DNA from: JBDWFY01 sp965275915
Lineage (GTDB): Bacteria; Pseudomonadota; Alphaproteobacteria; Rhizobiales; Stappiaceae
Direction of reading: 5' to 3'
Length of the DNA stretch: 64,000 bases
Assembly: GCA_965275915.1 (NCBI GenBank)
Contig: CBDHYI010000007.1
Coordinates: 744,001 to 808,000 of the forward strand
The position numbers and the translations under genes were made by a program. Under the pieces are notes generated by a model. It made no database searches. It was not told the DNA's origin and saw nothing but the letters and a program-made list of their open reading frames with translations. Of the stretch, positions 51,216 through 60,359 are shown piece after piece (position 1 is the stretch's first letter; every line of letters starts with the position of its first letter).

Positions 51216-52298
51216 ATGGCCGACAACACCCATGGCACTGGTGGGCTGAAATACGACAAGAGCAAACGCGCCTGGCCCAATGAACTGAACATCTTTCTGG
51301 CGCTGATCCTGATCATCGCGATATTTGAAATCCTTGGGCAGCTTTTGCCCTACATGAACAATCAGAGTTTCCTGTTCGACACCAGGGGCCGCTTCGACAC
51401 GATCTTCAACGAAGCGCGCCTGCAGATCATTATCCTGCAGGTTGCCATAATCGGCATTATCGCACTTGGGGTGACGCAAGTGATCATCTCGGGCGGGATC
51501 GACCTCTCGTCAGGACCGCTTGTGGGCGCGGCGGCGATGATCGTGATGTCATTTGCACAGACCGAACTGGTGAACGGCAACCCGAACCCAAAGGCGGTTT
51601 TCGGAGAATGGGCCTTTGATCTTCCTGTTCTCGTCCCGGTCCTTGTGGGCCTCTTGTTCGGGGCGTTTATCGGGGCAATAAACGGATCGCTGATCGCCTT
51701 TACCGGAATTCCTCCGTTTATTGCGACCCTCGGGATGTTCCTGGTCTGTCGCGGCATCGCCCAGTGGTGGACCCGCGGTCAGCCGGTCTCCTTTCCAACC
51801 GACAGCTTTGCATGGATCGGATCGGGCATGATGCCTGTGGTCTGGTTCCTTTTGCTGGCATTTCTTTTCCACATGATCCTGAGATACACGGTCTACGGCA
51901 AGCATACTTACGCGATCGGCTCAAACGAAGATGCGGCGCGCATGTCAGGCATCAACGTGCGGCGTCATAAGGTGCTTGTTTACATGATCGCCTCAATGCT
52001 CGCCGCGTTTGCCGCCATCGTCCTCAGCTCCAAAAATCTGACCGCACAGTCCGGCATGGGGCAGTTTTACGAACTGTTCGCCATCGCCATGGCGGTTATC
52101 GGCGGCGTGAGCCTGACCGGCGGTCGCGGTTCGATTATCGGCACGGTCCTGGGCGCCATGGTGTTCGGTGTCATTCAGTCCGGCTTCACATATGTGAAGC
52201 TTGATGCCTTCTATCAGTTGATGGCAATGGGCGCGATTATCATCGGCGCCGTTGTGCTCGATCAATGGCGGCAGAAACAGACCGCGGCCAGAGCTTAG
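51216..52298 (+). CDS. Sugar ABC transporter permease (RbsC-like)
   Basis: 360 residues, with about ten transmembrane helices after a ~25-residue cytoplasmic lead. GVTQVIISGGIDLSSGPLVG (~87-106), GIPPFIATLGMFLVCRGIAQ and GGVSLTGGRGSIIGTVLGAM are the conserved permease blocks. Pairs with the binding protein at 50181 and the ATPase at 52309. 96 bases with a hairpin separate it from the former, ten bases from the latter. Confidence 0.92.
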   Translation: MADNTHGTGGLKYDKSKRAWPNELNIFLALILIIAIFEILGQLLPYMNNQSFLFDTRGRFDTIFNEARLQIIILQVAIIGIIALGVTQVIISGGIDLSSGPLVGAAAMIVMSFAQTELVNGNPNPKAVFGEWAFDLPVLVPVLVGLLFGAFIGAINGSLIAFTGIPPFIATLGMFLVCRGIAQWWTRGQPVSFPTDSFAWIGSGMMPVVWFLLLAFLFHMILRYTVYGKHTYAIGSNEDAARMSGINVRRHKVLVYMIASMLAAFAAIVLSSKNLTAQSGMGQFYELFAIAMAVIGGVSLTGGRGSIIGTVLGAMVFGVIQSGFTYVKLDAFYQLMAMGAIIIGAVVLDQWRQKQTAARA

Positions 52299-52308
52299 GG
52301 AGGACGAA

Positions 52309-53091
52309 ATGAGCAAGGATATTGTCCTTAGAACCGAAGATCTCACCAAGCACTATGGTGGTGTTCATGCGCTCGAAGGTGCCAATTTTGAGCTGAAAAA
52401 AGGGGAACATGTCGCCATCATGGGCGACAACGGGGCCGGCAAATCGACATTTGTCCGCCAGATCACCGGCGTCGAACAGCGCACGCGCGGCAAGATCTGG
52501 CTCTATGGCGACGAGGTCCACTTTGCCGGACCGCTGGATGCCCGCGAGGCTGGGATCGAGACCGTCTTTCAGACGCTTGCTCTGGCAGACGATCTGGATG
52601 TGCCCGACAATCTGTTTCTCGGCCGCGAGAAAACAAACTGGAACTGGCTCGGCCCCTTCCGACTGCTTGACTATAAGGGCATGCGGGAGGCGACCCTTAA
52701 AGGGCTCGAAAAGACGGCGGTTAAGATCCCCAATATCAGAAACACGATCCGCAACATGTCCGGCGGTCAAAGACAATGCGTCGCCATCGCGCGAACCGCG
52801 ACGTTCCACTCACGGCTGACAATCATGGACGAGCCGACCGCCGCTCTTGGCGTGCAGGAGACCGCACAGGTCGAAAACATCGTCCGGACGCTGAAAGAAC
52901 AAGGCGAGCCGCTGATTCTTATCAGCCATAACATGCGCCAGGTATTTGATCTGGTGGACAGGATCGTCGTCTTCCGACGCGGCCGTATTTGCGCAAATCT
53001 CGATATCAAGGCGGAGAACATCACCGGCGAGGATGTTGTTTCCTACATTACGGGAGCAAAAACACAGCCCGAATATGAGGACGCCGCCTGA
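52309..53091 (+). CDS. Sugar ABC transporter ATP-binding protein (single domain)
   Basis: 260 residues, a single nucleotide-binding domain of the FrcA type. Walker A GDNGAGKST (~39-47), Q-loop TVFQTL, signature MSGGQRQCVAIAR, Walker B IMDEPTAALGV and switch His in ISHNMRQ are visible. The ATG at 52309 has GGGAGGAC upstream. It ends the operon; a strong terminator follows at 53119. Confidence 0.93.
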   Translation: MSKDIVLRTEDLTKHYGGVHALEGANFELKKGEHVAIMGDNGAGKSTFVRQITGVEQRTRGKIWLYGDEVHFAGPLDAREAGIETVFQTLALADDLDVPDNLFLGREKTNWNWLGPFRLLDYKGMREATLKGLEKTAVKIPNIRNTIRNMSGGQRQCVAIARTATFHSRLTIMDEPTAALGVQETAQVENIVRTLKEQGEPLILISHNMRQVFDLVDRIVVFRRGRICANLDIKAENITGEDVVSYITGAKTQPEYEDAA

Positions 53092-53118
53092 CGCGTTCAC
53101 ATCGATGCCGACAACCCG

Positions 53119-53146
53119 GACCGGGCCTGTCGGCCCGGTCTTTTTT
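53119..53146 (+). terminator. Intrinsic terminator of the second sugar ABC operon
   Basis: GACCGGGCC pairs with GGCCCGGTC around a four-base loop, followed by six T. It stands between convergent genes. Confidence 0.92.
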
Positions 53147-53184
53147 AGGTCCGATCACAGGCGATTTCTGTTACGGGCGATTTC

Positions 53185-53925
53185 TCAGGGCAGAATGCGG
53201 TATTGCGCCAGGGACTCGTAATAAGGGCGCGCCTGATCGGCCAAGTCCTGGTTCTCGTGGTTCAAAGCACGATCCTGCCGGCTTCGTTCGGGCGCAGAAA
53301 AGCCTGTTGATTGTTCTACCGAACCATACCAGTGCGAAGCCCAGATTCCATCCGTCTGCCTGCGGCCCACCGGCCAGGAAAGCATCGATGGATCGAATTT
53401 TATGCCCAGGGTCCGGCACATTTTCCTGAGAACCGTTTCCGGTGAAGCCAGAATGTCGCGTGAATCGACAACAACGGGCCTCGCACCGGATGTGCCGGAA
53501 ACTTCTTCAAAGATTTCAACCTGCTGCGTAATTCCGATGTCAGAAAGCGAAACACTGGCCCGTTTCACCTGATAGGATGCAATCACATCCTCCGGAGAGC
53601 GGATGAGGAAAGCGTGCCGTACGCGGCCAAACCAGCGCCTATCAATCTCAGGCAGCATATGATGCGTCATGTGCTTCTGATAATAGATTGCCTTTTCCTG
53701 AGGCACCGGACCCAGCAGTTTTTCTATCACACGATCAGGGTCGGTCGGTTCTGCGGCCAGGATTTCATCCCGCATCGGATGCTCCAACCCGGAAAGTTGG
53801 AGATAGGCGGCATAAAAGGGTTCGTCGACAACAGCCGTGTCGGCACGCGCTCCGAACGAGCGCATCATGGCGGTGGAGAGGTTGCGCGGGCCGGACCACA
53901 TGGCGATGCGAACGGGATCATTCAT
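53185..53925 (-). CDS. Sulfotransferase-family-like protein
   Basis: 246 residues starting RIAMWSGPRNLSTAMMRSFG, the 5'-phosphosulfate-binding loop pattern of sulfotransferase-like P-loop proteins. HAFLIRSPEDVIASYQVKR (~103-121) fits the 3'-phosphate (Arg/Ser) motif, and VVVDSRDILASPETVLRKMC the helical part. A transferase using PAPS is possible, but many such proteins in catabolic clusters are uncharacterised. Last gene on the minus strand of the TRAP/dioxygenase block, 136 bases after the EamA gene. Confidence 0.7.
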   Translation of the reverse strand: MNDPVRIAMWSGPRNLSTAMMRSFGARADTAVVDEPFYAAYLQLSGLEHPMRDEILAAEPTDPDRVIEKLLGPVPQEKAIYYQKHMTHHMLPEIDRRWFGRVRHAFLIRSPEDVIASYQVKRASVSLSDIGITQQVEIFEEVSGTSGARPVVVDSRDILASPETVLRKMCRTLGIKFDPSMLSWPVGRRQTDGIWASHWYGSVEQSTGFSAPERSRQDRALNHENQDLADQARPYYESLAQYRILP

Positions 53926-54061
53926 AGCAACTCAGTTTCTGCAGAGATCGGTCCATAAACACTAGATAAAACTCAGGCAAGATTCAAAGGCGACAGCCGG
54001 CGCCGCTTGCCGGCTCACCATCCGATTTTCGCACCATATCAACATCTCGGAAATCCCGTTG

Positions 54062-54961
54062 TCATGGAGTTTGTTTTGATCGTTCCCGTGCCCAGATAAC
54101 AAGGCCGGCGGCGGCAACGATGACAGCACCGGCAATTGTCCAGATGTCCGGCACGTTATGGAACACCAGAAAACTCCAGACCGTGAGATAAACAAGGAAC
54201 GAGTAGGCGAAAGGGCTGAGGCTGCTGGCCGGGGCGAAGGCATGGGCCCGTGTCAGCAGTTCATGTCCGTAAAACCCGAAAATACCGAGCAGCAGAAAGA
54301 TAATCCAATCGACCATGCCGGCCGGGTCCTGCCATTCCAGCAACGCAATCGGTGCCAGGATCACCGTGCCAACCATTCCGGAATAGAACTGCATTGTGTC
54401 AGTGGAAACGATTCCGGACAGTTTTCGGGTCAGGATGGTGTAAAACGCAAAACTGATCGCAGCGCCCAATGAAAAAACAACCGCCCAGTGCAGATCCTCC
54501 CCAAACGGCCTCACGGCAATCAATATTCCCAGGAATCCGGCCAGGATCGCCACGATCCGATAGGGACCGACCCGCTCTCCCAAGAGCGGCCAGGACAGTG
54601 CACAGACCATGATCGGCGCCAAAAACAATATGGTCGATGTCAGCGTCAGGGGCAGATATCGGAGCGCAATGAAATTAAAAACCGTCGATCCCAGCAGAAG
54701 AAATCCGCGCAGTGCAGTAAGAAACAGCTGGCCGGTCGTCAGTCGATCACGCCGAAATCCGCTCTTCAACGCGATGGAAAACGATATCGCAAAGTGGCCG
54801 GCATAGCGCATAAAAGCCAGCTGCATCACCGGCAGGCCCGCCAGAGCAAGCCACTTTGCGCCGGTGTCGATGCAGGAAAACAGGAAATAGGCAACCAGAA
54901 CGAACCCGATCGCCAAAAGGGGCCGGTGCTCAAGCGCATAGAGGCCGGATTGGGTCACCAT
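54062..54961 (-). CDS. EamA/DMT-superfamily transporter
   Basis: 299-residue membrane protein with about ten helices in two EamA halves (VAYFLFSCIDTGAKWLALAG in the first; GAAISFAFYTILTRKLSGIV in the second). The family exports or imports small metabolites such as amino acids or drugs. Start at the ATG at 54961, directly beside a TAGAGCATATC repeat remnant (54963-54973). Probably cotranscribed with the dehydrogenase 15 bases upstream. Confidence 0.9.
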   Translation of the reverse strand: MVTQSGLYALEHRPLLAIGFVLVAYFLFSCIDTGAKWLALAGLPVMQLAFMRYAGHFAISFSIALKSGFRRDRLTTGQLFLTALRGFLLLGSTVFNFIALRYLPLTLTSTILFLAPIMVCALSWPLLGERVGPYRIVAILAGFLGILIAVRPFGEDLHWAVVFSLGAAISFAFYTILTRKLSGIVSTDTMQFYSGMVGTVILAPIALLEWQDPAGMVDWIIFLLLGIFGFYGHELLTRAHAFAPASSLSPFAYSFLVYLTVWSFLVFHNVPDIWTIAGAVIVAAAGLVIWARERSKQTP

Positions 54962-54962
54962 T

Positions 54963-54978
54963 TAGAGCATATCGTTTT
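54963..54978. repeat. Short TAGAGCATATC element remnant
   Basis: TAGAGCATATCGTT fills the 15-base gap between the dehydrogenase stop and the EamA start and matches the ends of the other TAGAGC elements in the window. Confidence 0.5.
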
Positions 54979-55864
54979 ATGATGCGTTTTTTTTCGCGAA
55001 AAAATCGACCATCTGCGGAACCATATTATCTCCCTGCCCCGTCTCCACAGCTTTGGACAATGCTTTGAACGGACCTTCGGAGACAATGGTGGCGAAGTCG
55101 GCATCTTCAGCCATTTTTCGATAGTAGCCGACATCCTTCAGAGCGTTGCGTACCGAGAAGGCAAGCTTGGTCGGATCCCCATCTAGGCCATAGGCGGACA
55201 CGAAATCCATCATCCCGGAGTGCAGCGGACCCGCGGAGACGACATCGTAGAGTTTCTGCCGTTCGATCCCGGCACTGTCGGCCATCCCCAGTGCTTCGGA
55301 CCAGGCGGTTGCGGTTGTCATCGCAAAGAAATTATTGATGAGTTTGATGGTGTGGCCCGACCCGAGCGCACCGAGATAAAAGACATTTTCACCCAGGAGG
55401 TCCAGGACCGGCTTTGCCCGGTCGAAAGCCGGCCTGTCACCGGCCGTCATTATATTGAGCAGTCCTTCCTTGGCGTGATCGGGTGTACGCCCCAACGGCG
55501 CATCGAGCATCCGGCCCCCGGCCTCAGCGACAAGAGCACCGAGTTTTCTGGTCGATGCCGGCAGCGATGTGCCGAAATCGATGACAACCGCACCCGGTTT
55601 CAATCCGGCAATCACACCGTCTTCGCCCAGCATCCGGCTTTCGACCTGATCGGACGTGCCAAGGCAGAGCATCACGATATCGCACATACCGGCCAGTTCG
55701 CGGGCACTTGATGCCTCCGTCGCGCCCCTGGCAACGGCCGCCTCGATATTGCCTCTGGACCTATTGCCAAGAACCACAATTTCCCGGCCGCAATCAAGCA
55801 GCCGCCCCACCATGGCCGACCCCATGAGACCGAGGCCTATGAATCCGATTTTTTCTGCAGACAT
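54977..55864 (-). CDS. NAD(P)-dependent 3-hydroxyisobutyrate dehydrogenase-family enzyme
   Basis: 295 residues of the beta-hydroxyacid dehydrogenase family. The Rossmann motif is IGFIGLGLMGSAM (GxGxxG at ~10-15), a substrate loop APLGRTPDHAKEGLLNIMTAG follows near 122-142, and the catalytic Lys lies in SGHTIKLINNFF (~168-179). It oxidises a beta-hydroxy acid (hydroxyisobutyrate, tartronate semialdehyde, glyoxylate-type). 28 bases downstream of the PhyH-type dioxygenase, so the two may act in sequence. Confidence 0.88.
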   Translation of the reverse strand: MSAEKIGFIGLGLMGSAMVGRLLDCGREIVVLGNRSRGNIEAAVARGATEASSARELAGMCDIVMLCLGTSDQVESRMLGEDGVIAGLKPGAVVIDFGTSLPASTRKLGALVAEAGGRMLDAPLGRTPDHAKEGLLNIMTAGDRPAFDRAKPVLDLLGENVFYLGALGSGHTIKLINNFFAMTTATAWSEALGMADSAGIERQKLYDVVSAGPLHSGMMDFVSAYGLDGDPTKLAFSVRNALKDVGYYRKMAEDADFATIVSEGPFKALSKAVETGQGDNMVPQMVDFFAKKNAS

Positions 55865-55892
55865 CTCGTATTAAATTCCCTGTATTGATGAC

Positions 55893-56765
55893 CTAACGGG
55901 CCGAACGGCCGGCCTGTATTTCATAAATCGACTTATTCTTCTGAGGTTGCGGCTGCGGGATACGCACAGGCACATTTTCAACCCGCGGCGTGAGCGTCGG
56001 CGCGCCGCATAAGATGCGGGCGTTGTAATCGTCAAGATCCGTAAAGGTCGTCATCGACCCCATGATCGGAAAGGCATCCGCTGCCATCATTTCGTAAAAC
56101 AGAAGCCGTCGGTCGCGACTGGAGGTATTCAGCGCCGATCCGTGGACGATCCGTCCGTGATGGATTGAGATCGATCCCGCCGGGCCGGACAGTTCGACGG
56201 CGCGACGCTCGTCAAGCCCGTTGGCTGCAAGGTCCATCGCACCGGCAAAAACGCCATCCATATGGTGATCGAAAACCGGACCCTTATGCGTGCCGGGAAA
56301 GACCTTGAGCGGCCCGTTTTCCGACACCATGTCATCAATGATGACCCCCACCGCCAGCACATCGTCGTTGGTGTGCGGATAGAAGGCAAAGTCCTGATGC
56401 CATTCAATCGCAGCACCATAACCTGCACTTTTCATGTTGAGCTTGGACGTATGCAGCCGCAGATTCGGACCGATCAGATCCCGAACCGGCGCAAGGATAT
56501 GGTCCGATACCATCAGATCCCGCATAATATCGCTTATCCGGTGCGGCAGTTTTATGCGGCGGAGGCGCGGATGGTCCGGCGTATGGCTGTCCTCCAGGTC
56601 CAGACGGTCATTGGATGTCCGCAACCCGATTGCCTCTTGCTCAAAACGTGTGATTTCCTCACGGATTCTCTCAATGATCGAAAGCGGAACATGTTCCGCC
56701 AGAACAAGATATCCTTGTTCCCGGTAGAATGATTGTTGTTCGACCGTCAAAATTTCAGCCGTCAT
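55893..56765 (-). CDS. Phytanoyl-CoA dioxygenase (PhyH) family Fe(II)/2-oxoglutarate oxygenase
   Basis: 290 residues with the double-stranded beta-helix iron facial triad: His123-x-Asp125 in EWHQDF and His208 in RIVHGSALNTS, with an Arg ten residues further on for 2-oxoglutarate. GPLKVFPGTHKGPVFDHH is the usual PhyH loop. It hydroxylates a small organic substrate with O2. The ATG at 56765 is chosen because GGAGAGG lies upstream; a longer frame to 56837 is less likely. 93 bases downstream of the TRAP large permease, in the same operon. Confidence 0.87.
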   Translation of the reverse strand: MTAEILTVEQQSFYREQGYLVLAEHVPLSIIERIREEITRFEQEAIGLRTSNDRLDLEDSHTPDHPRLRRIKLPHRISDIMRDLMVSDHILAPVRDLIGPNLRLHTSKLNMKSAGYGAAIEWHQDFAFYPHTNDDVLAVGVIIDDMVSENGPLKVFPGTHKGPVFDHHMDGVFAGAMDLAANGLDERRAVELSGPAGSISIHHGRIVHGSALNTSSRDRRLLFYEMMAADAFPIMGSMTTFTDLDDYNARILCGAPTLTPRVENVPVRIPQPQPQKNKSIYEIQAGRSAR

Positions 56766-56858
56766 GACAGCCTCTCCGGTATGGGGCACAATGACTGTAT
56801 CTGTTTTTCGCTTCACGGGTGACCATCCAATCGGCAACCCGATACCTATAGGAGCAGT

Positions 56859-58448
56859 TTACTCGCTTCTGAACAGCATGGTCAGTTCGGGGAAGAACAG
56901 AACCAGCGCCAGGATGATCATCTGAATGCAGATGAACGGCATAAAGCCGCGGAAAATATCCGGCAGAGAAATGTGGGGCGGCGCCACCGATTTCAGATAG
57001 AAAGCGGCCGGTCCGAAAGGCGGCGACAGGAAGGACACCTGCATGTTGACGCAGAACAGAATACCGAACCACACCGCAACAAACCGCGGCGCGTCGACAA
57101 GCGGCGACAGCAGTCCGATTTCCTCCACCGGCAACTTCAGAACAATCGGCAGGAAGACCGGCATCACCAGAAGCACGATCCCGACCCAGTCCATGAAAGC
57201 GCCCAGGAACAGGAAAATCACCATCATTACCAGCAGAATGCCCAGTGTCGGCAATTCCCAGCCGACGATCAGATTGGCCACATAGGTCGGTCCGCCGGCG
57301 ATTGTATAGGCACCGGCCAATGCCGTCGCTCCGAACGTAACCCAGATGATGGTTCCGGTGGATTTAAACGTGCGCATCAACGCTTCTTTGAGAAGGTTCA
57401 GCGAAAATTCACCGCGCAGAATGATCAGGAGCAAAACCGCAACGGACCCCATTCCGGCGGCCTCTGTAATCCCTGTCACACCGCCGTAGATCGAGCCCAG
57501 AACGACGAAAACGACAAGCAGCGGGGCCACAAGCCCCTTACCCATCTCCCAGGCTTTGGCGACACGCGCGGGCCTGATGTAAAAGAGCAGATAGGCCAGC
57601 GATACCGCACCAAGAACACCTGCCTGCATCAAAAAGTCGACTGAAACAAATCGTGTCTCGTTATCAGCACGACCAAAGGCATGGATGAAACCTGCGCGCG
57701 CCAACAAGATCCCGCATGCAAGCGTAGCCAGTATTGCCAGCAGAGCCGTGCCATAGACCAGTTTCTGCCGGCCGGTCATGTCATGTTCGCTTGGTTCGGG
57801 CAGCGGTGCCTGGCTCGGATCAAGTCGGGTACGAACGAGAATGTAGACAATGTAAAACGATGCCAGAATGAATCCGGGCAGAAAAGCGCCCTTAAACAGG
57901 GCGTGGATCGATGTTTCCGTAATCAGGCCGTACATGATCAGAACGATGGACGGCGGGATCATCGTACCGAGCGAACCCGACGCGCAAATCGTACCGATCG
58001 CAAGGTTCTGATTATATCCAAGCCTGAGCATCTGCGGCAGCGCAATCAAGCCCAGGAGAACCACCTCACCGCCAATAATTCCCGACATGGCCGCCATCAC
58101 AACGGCCATCAGCGAGGTCACCACCGCGATTCCGCCCCGCGTCCTGTTCAGCCACATTGAGAGGCTGGAATACATGTCCCGCGCGATACCCGATCGTTCT
58201 AATAACGTGGCCATAAAAATAAACAGCGGAACCGATATCAGCACATATTCCGTCGCGAGCCCGTACATGCGCTGCGCCAGAATATTCAAAGGTCCGCTGC
58301 CGAAATTTCTGAACAACACGTCCGGTCCGAATTTCATAATGAGGACGCCGACGGCCAAAAACCCCGAGGCAAAACCGAGCGGCATTCCGATGGCCAAAAG
58401 GGCCAGCATGCCGAACAGCAATACCAGTGAAATTGTGCCGATATCCAT
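56859..58448 (-). CDS. dctM: TRAP transporter large permease (DctM-like)
   Basis: 529-residue membrane protein of the DctM/TRAP large-subunit family with many helices. FGMLALLAIGMPLGFASGFL near the start, ICASGSLGTMIPPSIVLIMYG (~155-175) and FLGAFMDWVGIVLLVMPVFL are the conserved blocks. It is longer than the ~430-residue DctM standard because of a polar insert (~205-330), as in other long DctM subunits. It carries the transported acid driven by a sodium gradient. A 176-base gap of palindromic repeats lies before it. Confidence 0.92.
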   Translation of the reverse strand: MDIGTISLVLLFGMLALLAIGMPLGFASGFLAVGVLIMKFGPDVLFRNFGSGPLNILAQRMYGLATEYVLISVPLFIFMATLLERSGIARDMYSSLSMWLNRTRGGIAVVTSLMAVVMAAMSGIIGGEVVLLGLIALPQMLRLGYNQNLAIGTICASGSLGTMIPPSIVLIMYGLITETSIHALFKGAFLPGFILASFYIVYILVRTRLDPSQAPLPEPSEHDMTGRQKLVYGTALLAILATLACGILLARAGFIHAFGRADNETRFVSVDFLMQAGVLGAVSLAYLLFYIRPARVAKAWEMGKGLVAPLLVVFVVLGSIYGGVTGITEAAGMGSVAVLLLIILRGEFSLNLLKEALMRTFKSTGTIIWVTFGATALAGAYTIAGGPTYVANLIVGWELPTLGILLVMMVIFLFLGAFMDWVGIVLLVMPVFLPIVLKLPVEEIGLLSPLVDAPRFVAVWFGILFCVNMQVSFLSPPFGPAAFYLKSVAPPHISLPDIFRGFMPFICIQMIILALVLFFPELTMLFRSE

Positions 58449-58624
58449 GACGTCCCCCGATGGCCTCTTGTTTGTCAGAGCATTTCTTGCGACGGATGGA
58501 TCGCGCGATACTCCGAATCTTTTGTTTTATTGCGTATCCTTGTTGCGAAAGTACTCGGACTTTCCCGGATACGCTTAAGAGCTGCTCCGCACCATCCGGG
58601 TCCCTCTTCCGGATGACCGACGCT
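58449..58624. repeat. Palindromic repeat cluster between the TRAP permease genes
   Basis: A hairpin GCGTATCC / GGATACGC (58532-58574) with inner GAAAGT / ACTTTC, and a second one (CATCCGG 58593-58599 / CCGGATG 58609-58615) framed by AAGAGC (58577-58582) and GCTCTA (58622-58627). The TAG stop of dctQ (58625-58627 read in reverse) is the end of this element. This AT/GC-mixed block has no coding capacity. Confidence 0.7.
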
Positions 58625-59188
58625 CTATTTTTCCTGGATACCCTGCGCCGCCTTGATCTCTTCGATTTCAGGATCAATCTCGACGTCAAAGACCTCCGGA
58701 TCTTTATCCCAGTCATGTATGAGATTTGAAACCGCCTGAAGCGCCAGAATGACCAGACTGAGCAGGATCAATGGCTTCATCGTCGCGGGGATGGGCGGAT
58801 CCCATGCCGTTCCGAAACGTTCCCACCGCATCAGTTTTGCATAGGCCTCTCCATATCCGCCCCAAATGGTGGCAAAGACAAAGGCGAGCAGGCACAGGAC
58901 GGAGATCACATCAAATGTGCGGCGAAGCCAGCGGGGGCAAACATCATAGAGAATGAAAATCCTGATGTGGCTGCGTTGCTGCATGGCGTAGAGGCCGGCA
59001 AAGAGATATCCCATTCCCGCCAGCCAGAGGGAGAGCTCGTTGACCCATAAAGTGGCGCTCTCAAAAACATATCGCATGATGACCTCATAGGTCATGATTG
59101 CGACTATGACCGCCGGGATAATCATCGCGATACGGCTGAACCGCCAAGTAAAGGCGTCGATCCACCCCGTACGCTCGTGCTCAATCAT
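58625..59188 (-). CDS. dctQ: TRAP transporter small permease (DctQ-like)
   Basis: 187 residues, four predicted transmembrane segments. IIPAVIVAIMTYEVIMRYVF and the following ATLWVNELSLWLAGMGYLFA with MQQRSHIRIFILY are the typical DctQ core. A ~25-residue acidic/charged tail (DWDKDPEVFDVEIDPEIEEI) follows. Partner of DctM; 63 bases after the dctP stop. Its stop codon TAG is inside the palindromic repeat. Confidence 0.9.
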   Translation of the reverse strand: MIEHERTGWIDAFTWRFSRIAMIIPAVIVAIMTYEVIMRYVFESATLWVNELSLWLAGMGYLFAGLYAMQQRSHIRIFILYDVCPRWLRRTFDVISVLCLLAFVFATIWGGYGEAYAKLMRWERFGTAWDPPIPATMKPLILLSLVILALQAVSNLIHDWDKDPEVFDVEIDPEIEEIKAAQGIQEK

Positions 59189-59251
59189 CGGCCCCTCCCC
59201 CGGAATAAAAAGCAGAGCCGTTTGACGGCCCTGCTTCCTGGGTTCATTGTT

Positions 59252-60262
59252 TTACTTCTGTACCAGTCCCAGCTGTGTCAGGTAGCCAAGATGGCTGTCG
59301 ACCAGCGCTTTGGCTTCCGGAGTGGTCGCAAACTCAGGCCAGGTTGCCTGGGCTGCATTTCTGAACTCCTGCAGATCTTCCGCAGACCACTCGTAGAGGT
59401 TGACCCCCTTTTCGCGCAGTTCAGCGGCTGCTTCGGCATTCTTCTTCTCGAAGGTCAACGCGGTCCGAAGAGCCAGTGCTTCCATGGCAACGGACATGAT
59501 CCGGCGCTCATATTCGGGCATTGCATCCCAAACCGCCTTGTTGCAGGCCAGATGGTCAGACGGCATCGAATGGAAACCGGGGAAGTTCGCATGCTTTACG
59601 ATGTCGTAAAGGCCCATGCTGACATTGTTGGCAAGACCCGAAGCGTCGGCACCGTCAATCGCCTTGGTTTCAAGCGCCGTGAAGATTTCGGTGAAATCCA
59701 TCACCACCGGCTTTGCGCCAAGCTTCTCGAAGATCTTCGTTTCCATACCAGGAGGCGAGCGGAATTTCCAATCCTTGAAATCAGCAGCGTTGCGGATCGG
59801 TTTGGACGAGGCCAGCGATTCCTGCCCGTAAACCCACCAGCCGATCAACTGCATGTCATATTTGTTGTAGAGTTGCTGTGCCGCATCCAGCCCACCGCCG
59901 TAGTAGAGCCAGGAAAGCTGCTGGTAGGGCGTTGCATAGCCACCCATGATATCGCCGACAAACTGGAACGCCGGGTTCTTGCCGGTCTGGTATCCGCCGC
60001 CGGTCATATCGCAGTCGAGAATACCGGTTGCTGCTGCGTCAAAGGTTTCGACTGATTTAACAACCGACGAGGAAAAGAACATTTCCACTTCGATGCTGCC
60101 GTTAGACATCGTCGTGATGTCGTCAACATATTGCTGGGCGAGTTTGCCCGATACACTTTCCGGGGCGTAGTGCGTCTGGATCCGCAGCTTTGTCGCTGAA
60201 GCCGCGCCAATTGACAAAGCCGTTGCGGCAAGAGCGACAGCGGCGATTCTTGTTAAACTCAT
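59252..60262 (-). CDS. dctP: TRAP transporter substrate-binding protein (DctP-like)
   Basis: ~336 residues with a signal peptide (~1-23, ending GAASA) and the DctP fold. LRIQTHYAPESVSGKLAQQY, YYGGGLDAAQQLYNKYDMQL, FRSPPGMETKIFEKLGAKPV (with the carboxylate-binding Arg) and EIFTALETKAIDGADAS are hallmarks. The start ATG at 60262 has GGAGGAAAC upstream. The substrate is an acid or amino-acid-like anion of unknown nature, bound in the periplasm. Divergent from a GntR regulator with operator-like repeats between. Confidence 0.93.
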   Translation of the reverse strand: MSLTRIAAVALAATALSIGAASATKLRIQTHYAPESVSGKLAQQYVDDITTMSNGSIEVEMFFSSSVVKSVETFDAAATGILDCDMTGGGYQTGKNPAFQFVGDIMGGYATPYQQLSWLYYGGGLDAAQQLYNKYDMQLIGWWVYGQESLASSKPIRNAADFKDWKFRSPPGMETKIFEKLGAKPVVMDFTEIFTALETKAIDGADASGLANNVSMGLYDIVKHANFPGFHSMPSDHLACNKAVWDAMPEYERRIMSVAMEALALRTALTFEKKNAEAAAELREKGVNLYEWSAEDLQEFRNAAQATWPEFATTPEAKALVDSHLGYLTQLGLVQK

Positions 60263-60359
60263 AGTTTCCTCCACTTATGCGCAAGCAGCGCTGATCTGCT
60301 TCCTGGCTCCGGTGTTCAGAACCCGGAGCAACGCTAGCATAAAAATTCCTCGGAACAAG

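Noticed and set aside
3111..58627. Repeats as traces of an autonomous insertion sequence
   Set aside because: No transposase fragment is seen near any of them, and copies range from 212 bp to a dozen bases; they fit non-autonomous palindromic elements.
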